Positions 60,680 through 64,000 of a DNA stretch of 64,000 nucleotides are shown here, piece by piece. The notes under the pieces were generated by a model, which worked only from the letters and a program-made list of their open reading frames with translations, was not told where the DNA came from and made no database searches. Numbering within the stretch: the stretch's first letter is position 1; each line of letters opens with the position of its first letter. The stretch is taken from the NCBI GenBank assembly GCA_947501565.1, contig CANMWJ010000001.1:1-64000 (forward strand), written 5' to 3'. Source of the DNA: an uncultured Marinobacterium sp. (GTDB lineage: Bacteria > Pseudomonadota > Gammaproteobacteria > Pseudomonadales > Balneatricaceae). Position numbers and translations under genes: made by a program.

Positions 60680-61318
60680 ATGAATCCCTATAGAGAATGG
60701 ATATTTCCCCGTTTGCTGGACTGGGCGTCCGGCAAGATGGATGCAGAACGCGCGCACCTGATCGAGCGGGCGGAGGGGCAGGTGCTGGAACTAGGGTCGG
60801 GCACCGGGGCTAACTTCAGCTTTTATACTGAGCAGATGCACCAACTCTGGGCCCTGGAGCCGGATACGGCAGTGATGGCGCTGGCAAACGATGCGCGGGC
60901 GCAGCTGCCTGCGCAGCAAGCTCGGAAGATTGAGTTACTGTGTGCAGACGGGCATAAATTGCCCTTTGCTGACGACAGCATGGATACGGTGATCTGTTGT
61001 CTGGTGCTCTGTACGGTACCTGATCCTCAGCAGATGCTAAGCGAGGCCTACCGGGTGTTGAAACCGGAGGGGCAGTTGCTGGTATTTGAGCATGTGGAGG
61101 CGGATCACAACTCGCCGCGCTTGCGTCGCTGGCAGCACCGCCTTAATCCGATCTGGCGAAAATTCGCCTGCGGCTGCGAGCTGATTAGGCCAACCCGCAA
61201 GACGATTGAAACTGCAGGGTTCGAATTTGAGAGCCTGACAGAACACCGGCACCCGGATTTTCCGGCGCTGGTCTCACCGATCATTCTCGGATCGGCGCGA
61301 CCACGTTTTAAGGATTAA
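60680..61318 (+). CDS. Class I SAM-dependent methyltransferase (Methyltransf_11 type)
   Basis: 212 residues with motif I VLELGSGTGANFSFY, post-I acidic residue in LWALEPD, motif II-like DTVICCLVLCTVPDPQQ and VLKPEGQLLVFEHV. The CTVPDP and EHVEAD patterns resemble small thiol/phosphatidyl-type methyltransferases of the METTL7 group, but the substrate cannot be assigned. Ends ten bases before the convergent bioA. Confidence 0.85.
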   Translation: MNPYREWIFPRLLDWASGKMDAERAHLIERAEGQVLELGSGTGANFSFYTEQMHQLWALEPDTAVMALANDARAQLPAQQARKIELLCADGHKLPFADDSMDTVICCLVLCTVPDPQQMLSEAYRVLKPEGQLLVFEHVEADHNSPRLRRWQHRLNPIWRKFACGCELIRPTRKTIETAGFEFESLTEHRHPDFPALVSPIILGSARPRFKD

Positions 61319-61327
61319 GCTGTCTGC

Positions 61328-62620
61328 TTATCCCCGATAGTGGCGGATGCCGTCCACCATGCCGGAGGTAAGCTGATCCAGTTCAGCATCGCTCATCACG
61401 TACGGTGGCATCACGTACACCAGTTTGCCGAATGGGCGGATCCAGAGACCGCGTTCGATGAAGAGTTTCTGGATCTCCACGGTGTTTACTGCTTCTTTCA
61501 TCTCAATGACACCGATCGCACCCAGACAGCGGACATCGGCAACACTCTCTAGGTTACGCGCTGCAGCCAAGCCACTCTTCAGTTTCGCTTCGATGCGCTG
61601 CACGTTGCCCTGCCAGTCGTTTTCCTGCAGCAGGCGCAGACTGGTGTTTGCGATGGCGCAGGCCAGTGGGTTACCCATAAACGTAGGGCCGTGCATAAAG
61701 CAGCCTGCACCACCTTTGGAGATGGTTTCGCCGATCTCGCTGGTGGTCAGGGTTGCGGCCAGGGTCATATAGCCTCCGGTGATCGCTTTACCCAGACAGA
61801 GGATATCCGGCTCAATCCCAGCGTGTTCGCAAGCGAACAGTTTGCCGCTACGGCCGAAACCGGTAGCGATCTCATCGGCGATCAGCAAGACATCGTATTG
61901 ATCACAAAGTGCGCGGGCGTGTTTCAGGTAGTCAGGTGAGTAGAACCGCATGCCACCTGCACCCTGTACGATCGGCTCCAGAATCAGGGCCGCGATCTCT
62001 TCGTTTTTCTGCTCCAGCAGTTGCTGCAGTTCCTGGATATCGCTCTCATCCCACGGCTGATCGAAGGTGGTCTGTGGCGCAGGGGCGAAGAACTGCTGTG
62101 GCAGCATACCGGCAAAGATCTCGTGCATGCCGGTCACTGGGTCGCACACCGACATCGCACCAAAGGTATCGCCGTGGTAGCCGTTGCGGATGGTGAGCAG
62201 CTTATGTTTGCCCGGCTTGCCGCGTGCGTGCCAGTACTGGATCGCCATCTTCAGCGCCACCTCCACGGACACGGAACCCGAGTCGGCGAGGAACACCTTA
62301 TCCAGAGACGCCGGTGTCATCTCAATCAGTCTGCGACTCAGCTCGATCGCGGGTTCATGGGTCAGGCCACCGAACATCACGTGGGAGACGCGATCGATCT
62401 GAGCGTGCGCGGCCGCGTTCAGCTCAGGATGGCCGTAACCGTGAATCACCGACCACCAGGACGCCATACCATCGATCAGCTCACGGCCGTCCGCCAGTTT
62501 GATCTTCACGCCCTGCGCCGATTCCACCGCATACGCCGGAGGTGGATTGATCATGGAGGAGTAGGGGTGCCAGATATGTTGCTGGTCGAAGGCGATCTGT
62601 TCCTGACTGATAGTAGACAT
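61328..62620 (-). CDS. bioA: Adenosylmethionine-8-amino-7-oxononanoate aminotransferase BioA
   Basis: Biotin pathway enzyme converting KAPA to DAPA with SAM as amino donor. 430 residues from the ATG at 62620 ([20 protein letters not shown]); an in-frame start at 62686 would read through the upstream terminator. Motifs: [54 protein letters not shown] and the PLP lysine in CLGKAITGG. No other bio genes are adjacent. Confidence 0.96.
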   Translation of the reverse strand: MSTISQEQIAFDQQHIWHPYSSMINPPPAYAVESAQGVKIKLADGRELIDGMASWWSVIHGYGHPELNAAAHAQIDRVSHVMFGGLTHEPAIELSRRLIEMTPASLDKVFLADSGSVSVEVALKMAIQYWHARGKPGKHKLLTIRNGYHGDTFGAMSVCDPVTGMHEIFAGMLPQQFFAPAPQTTFDQPWDESDIQELQQLLEQKNEEIAALILEPIVQGAGGMRFYSPDYLKHARALCDQYDVLLIADEIATGFGRSGKLFACEHAGIEPDILCLGKAITGGYMTLAATLTTSEIGETISKGGAGCFMHGPTFMGNPLACAIANTSLRLLQENDWQGNVQRIEAKLKSGLAAARNLESVADVRCLGAIGVIEMKEAVNTVEIQKLFIERGLWIRPFGKLVYVMPPYVMSDAELDQLTSGMVDGIRHYRG

Positions 62621-62638
62621 GGCGCGTGTGGATTCCTG

Positions 62639-62668
62639 AAAACTAAAAACGGGCTCTATTAGAGCCCG
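62639..62668 (-). terminator. Intrinsic terminator after the SLAC1-like gene
   Basis: On the minus strand CGGGCTCT AAT AGAGCCCG followed by TTTTTAGTTTT. It separates the channel gene from bioA downstream. Confidence 0.9.
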
Positions 62669-62695
62669 CTTTGGAAAGGACCGCAAGAAAGCCGA

Positions 62696-63673
62696 TCAAT
62701 CCGGTTTGAACACGCCGCCGCTCAGTGTGGCTTTGACTGTTTTGAACAACAGCAGACTGATCACCAGGGTAACCAGTACCAGAGAGATCCACGACAGGAT
62801 GCCGAAGAAAGGGCTTCCGCTTGCCTGGTACATCGTCTGGATCGCGATGGAGGCCGCTGCAAGAGGGAACGAGTAGGCCCACCAGGAGAGGAAAAACGGA
62901 ATACGGCGGAAACGCTCAATCTGTGTAAACAGCAGTAATACCAGGAACATCGCCGAGTAGAAGAGAATTCGGCTGAAACCGTCGATCTCGCCACCGTTCA
63001 GTTTGGTGTAGGAGAGAAAGCCTACCGCAGGCGGTGCAATCAGAATAAACAGTGTCGGCAGCAGTTTCTCCGGCAGCGGATCGTGAAAGAGCACGCGGTT
63101 GAAGATCAGTGTCTTGAGTACGATCCAGTACACCAGACCGATGCTGAAGAAGAACCAGCTCAGCTCGTAAAAGCCGTGCTCAACGCCACTGATCGGCACC
63201 AGAATGTTGCCGACGACCGGAATGAACCATGCGGGAGTGCTGTGCTGAATCTGAAATTTAGGGTGGTGGATCCACTGGGTAATCACATGCAGCGTGAAAC
63301 CCAAGTGCATGATGCAGCCGATCGCCCACAGATACAGTGAGAGATCTGCAGAAATATGCAGTGTTGCGATGCTCAGTAGCAGCAGTGAGATGGAAAAAGC
63401 CGGAAAAAAGCTAATTTTTATCGGATGATGAAATTCTTTCAGGCTCGTTTCAGGAAAGCGCAGTATCTTGAGCACGTACCCAAGGGAAACGGCCAGAAAG
63501 AGACAGGCAACCAGAATGATAAGGACCTGACCGACCAGAGCCGGAAGTTCAAGTACCACGGCAGCTTTCTGCCAAGCAAGGGACAGGCCTGAAGTGCCCA
63601 TGATCATTGCGAAGAACGCGATTGGGAAATGTTGAAGCTTGGATGAAGAGGATGATGTGGCTGTCTCGGCCAT
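62696..63673 (-). CDS. SLAC1/TehA family anion channel-like membrane protein
   Basis: 325 residues with ten hydrophobic helices and the family start PIAFFAMIMGTSGLSLAWQK, followed by conserved helices HPIKISFFPAFSISLLLLS and WFIPVVGNILVPISG. This family includes TehA (tellurite resistance) and plant SLAC1 anion channels; substrate here is unknown, a small anion such as nitrate or sulfite being possible. It is divergent from the secreted small-protein gene at the right edge, with 242 bp between. Confidence 0.85.
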   Translation of the reverse strand: MAETATSSSSSKLQHFPIAFFAMIMGTSGLSLAWQKAAVVLELPALVGQVLIILVACLFLAVSLGYVLKILRFPETSLKEFHHPIKISFFPAFSISLLLLSIATLHISADLSLYLWAIGCIMHLGFTLHVITQWIHHPKFQIQHSTPAWFIPVVGNILVPISGVEHGFYELSWFFFSIGLVYWIVLKTLIFNRVLFHDPLPEKLLPTLFILIAPPAVGFLSYTKLNGGEIDGFSRILFYSAMFLVLLLFTQIERFRRIPFFLSWWAYSFPLAAASIAIQTMYQASGSPFFGILSWISLVLVTLVISLLLFKTVKATLSGGVFKPD

Positions 63674-63915
63674 TGGAGCCTCCGAGTTAAATTAGAAGTG
63701 TCTAATATAGTAATTGAGTTGCACGCTAAGGCCAAGTGAAAAAGAATTTAATTCATCTGGGACTACACTGAATAGCTCAGAAGAATAAGAAAACAGGACG
63801 GCGACAGGACAGGAGAAGCCGCCCGCAAGTGTCGGAAACAGGATGTAACCGGCCACTGAATAACTAAATGAAACCTTGAAACAACCAAAGAATACCAAGA
63901 AAGAGGGTGAAACCG
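63674..63915. other. Divergent intergenic region before the right-edge gene, 242 bp
   Basis: No credible ORF. It should hold promoters for both the SLAC1-like gene (leftward) and the small secreted-protein gene (rightward). A TACACT at 63764-63769 is a weak -10 candidate for the rightward gene. Confidence 0.45.
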
Positions 63916-64000
63916 ATGGCTACTACTAAATCTACTCTGAAACCTGTTGTTGCAGCTGTAAGCATGGCGTTTGTTGCGGGTCTGGCAACTGTTCCAACCG
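63916..64000 (+). CDS. Small secreted protein, HvfA/bufferin-like precursor candidate (3' truncated)
   Basis: Only 28 codons are inside the window. GAGGGTG (63903-63909) precedes the ATG by six bases. The visible part, MATTKSTLKPVVAAVSMAF followed by VAGLATVPT, is a signal-peptide-like N-terminus with a Ser/Thr-Leu-Lys-Pro pattern before the hydrophobic core. I associate that start with HvfA-type (thio)oxazolone-modified metallophore precursors, whose Cys-rich core would follow. A DUF2282 protein or an unrelated periplasmic protein would also fit; the diagnostic part is outside the window. Confidence 0.5.
   Translation, partial: MATTKSTLKPVVAAVSMAFVAGLATVPT

Noticed and set aside
63692-63898. 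68-codon leftward frame upstream of the SLAC1-like gene
   Set aside because: Occupies the divergent promoter region, lacks a ribosome-binding site and has no family resemblance.

Overview
The window is 64 kb of ordinary, gene-dense chromosome from a motile, diderm gammaproteobacterium. The gene orders cheW-DUF2802-fhlB-fliK-ccmABCDEFGHI, rpsU-yqeY-dnaG-rpoD with tsaD divergent, lptD-surA-pdxA-rsmA-apaG-apaH, and amgK-murU, together with an NhaA/NhaR pair, best fit a marine Oceanospirillales/Oceanospirillaceae-like lineage related to pseudomonads. That placement is inferred from gene order and protein style; no database search was possible. Coding density is high and most genes sit in short, tightly overlapping operons. 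No insertion sequence, prophage, integrase or CRISPR array is visible.

Layout. 0-3.4 kb: the tail of a flagellar/chemotaxis locus (truncated CheW-domain protein with a Pro-Glu repeat linker, DUF2802 protein, and on the other strand FliK plus a free FlhB C-terminal-like protein). 3.5-10.5 kb: a complete System I cytochrome c maturation operon, including the short ccmD. 10.6-16.3 kb: zipA, ligA, yheU, a DUF4126 membrane protein and a CBS-domain protein. 16.3-24.2 kb: mnmC, then nucleotide-sugar genes (galU, pgi, a degenerate UDP-glucose dehydrogenase paralogue and an intact ugd), with two AT-rich gaps that may each hold a small transcript. 24.7-29.6 kb: tRNA-Ile2 and the macromolecular-synthesis operon. 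29.7-34.2 kb: tsaD, plsY, folate genes (folB, folK, a FolM/PTR1-like reductase) and cca. 34.2-41.4 kb: glpE, apaH, apaG, rsmA, pdxA, surA, lptD. 41.5-46.8 kb: amgK-murU peptidoglycan recycling, djlA, a DUF3530 protein, rpe-gph. 46.8-49.1 kb: nhaR/nhaA. 49.4-53.8 kb: trpE-G-D-C and an OsmC-like gene. 54.1-57.2 kb: a periplasmic SUOX-fold protein coupled to a GGDEF-EAL protein, and a DUF2799 lipoprotein. 57.3-60.1 kb: rpsF-rpsR-rplI and dnaB. 60.2-64 kb: thioesterase, methyltransferase, bioA, a SLAC1/TehA-type channel and the first 28 codons of a secreted small protein resembling HvfA/bufferin-type metallophore precursors.

The most noteworthy items are: (1) the nhaA leader, which contains a clear H-type pseudoknot followed by an intrinsic terminator abutting the nhaA ribosome-binding site, the arrangement expected of an nhaA-I-type lithium riboswitch; (2) a UDP-glucose dehydrogenase paralogue in the galU-pgi operon that has lost its catalytic Cys, Lys and Asp; (3) a cysteine-free SUOX-fold periplasmic protein operonic with an apparently intact GGDEF-EAL enzyme, preceded by structured leader RNA; (4) the possible modified-peptide precursor at the right edge; (5) two candidate small RNAs in the AT-rich gaps; and (6) a 5'-terminal stem-loop in the rpsU leader. 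Most of the remaining sequence is conserved housekeeping.
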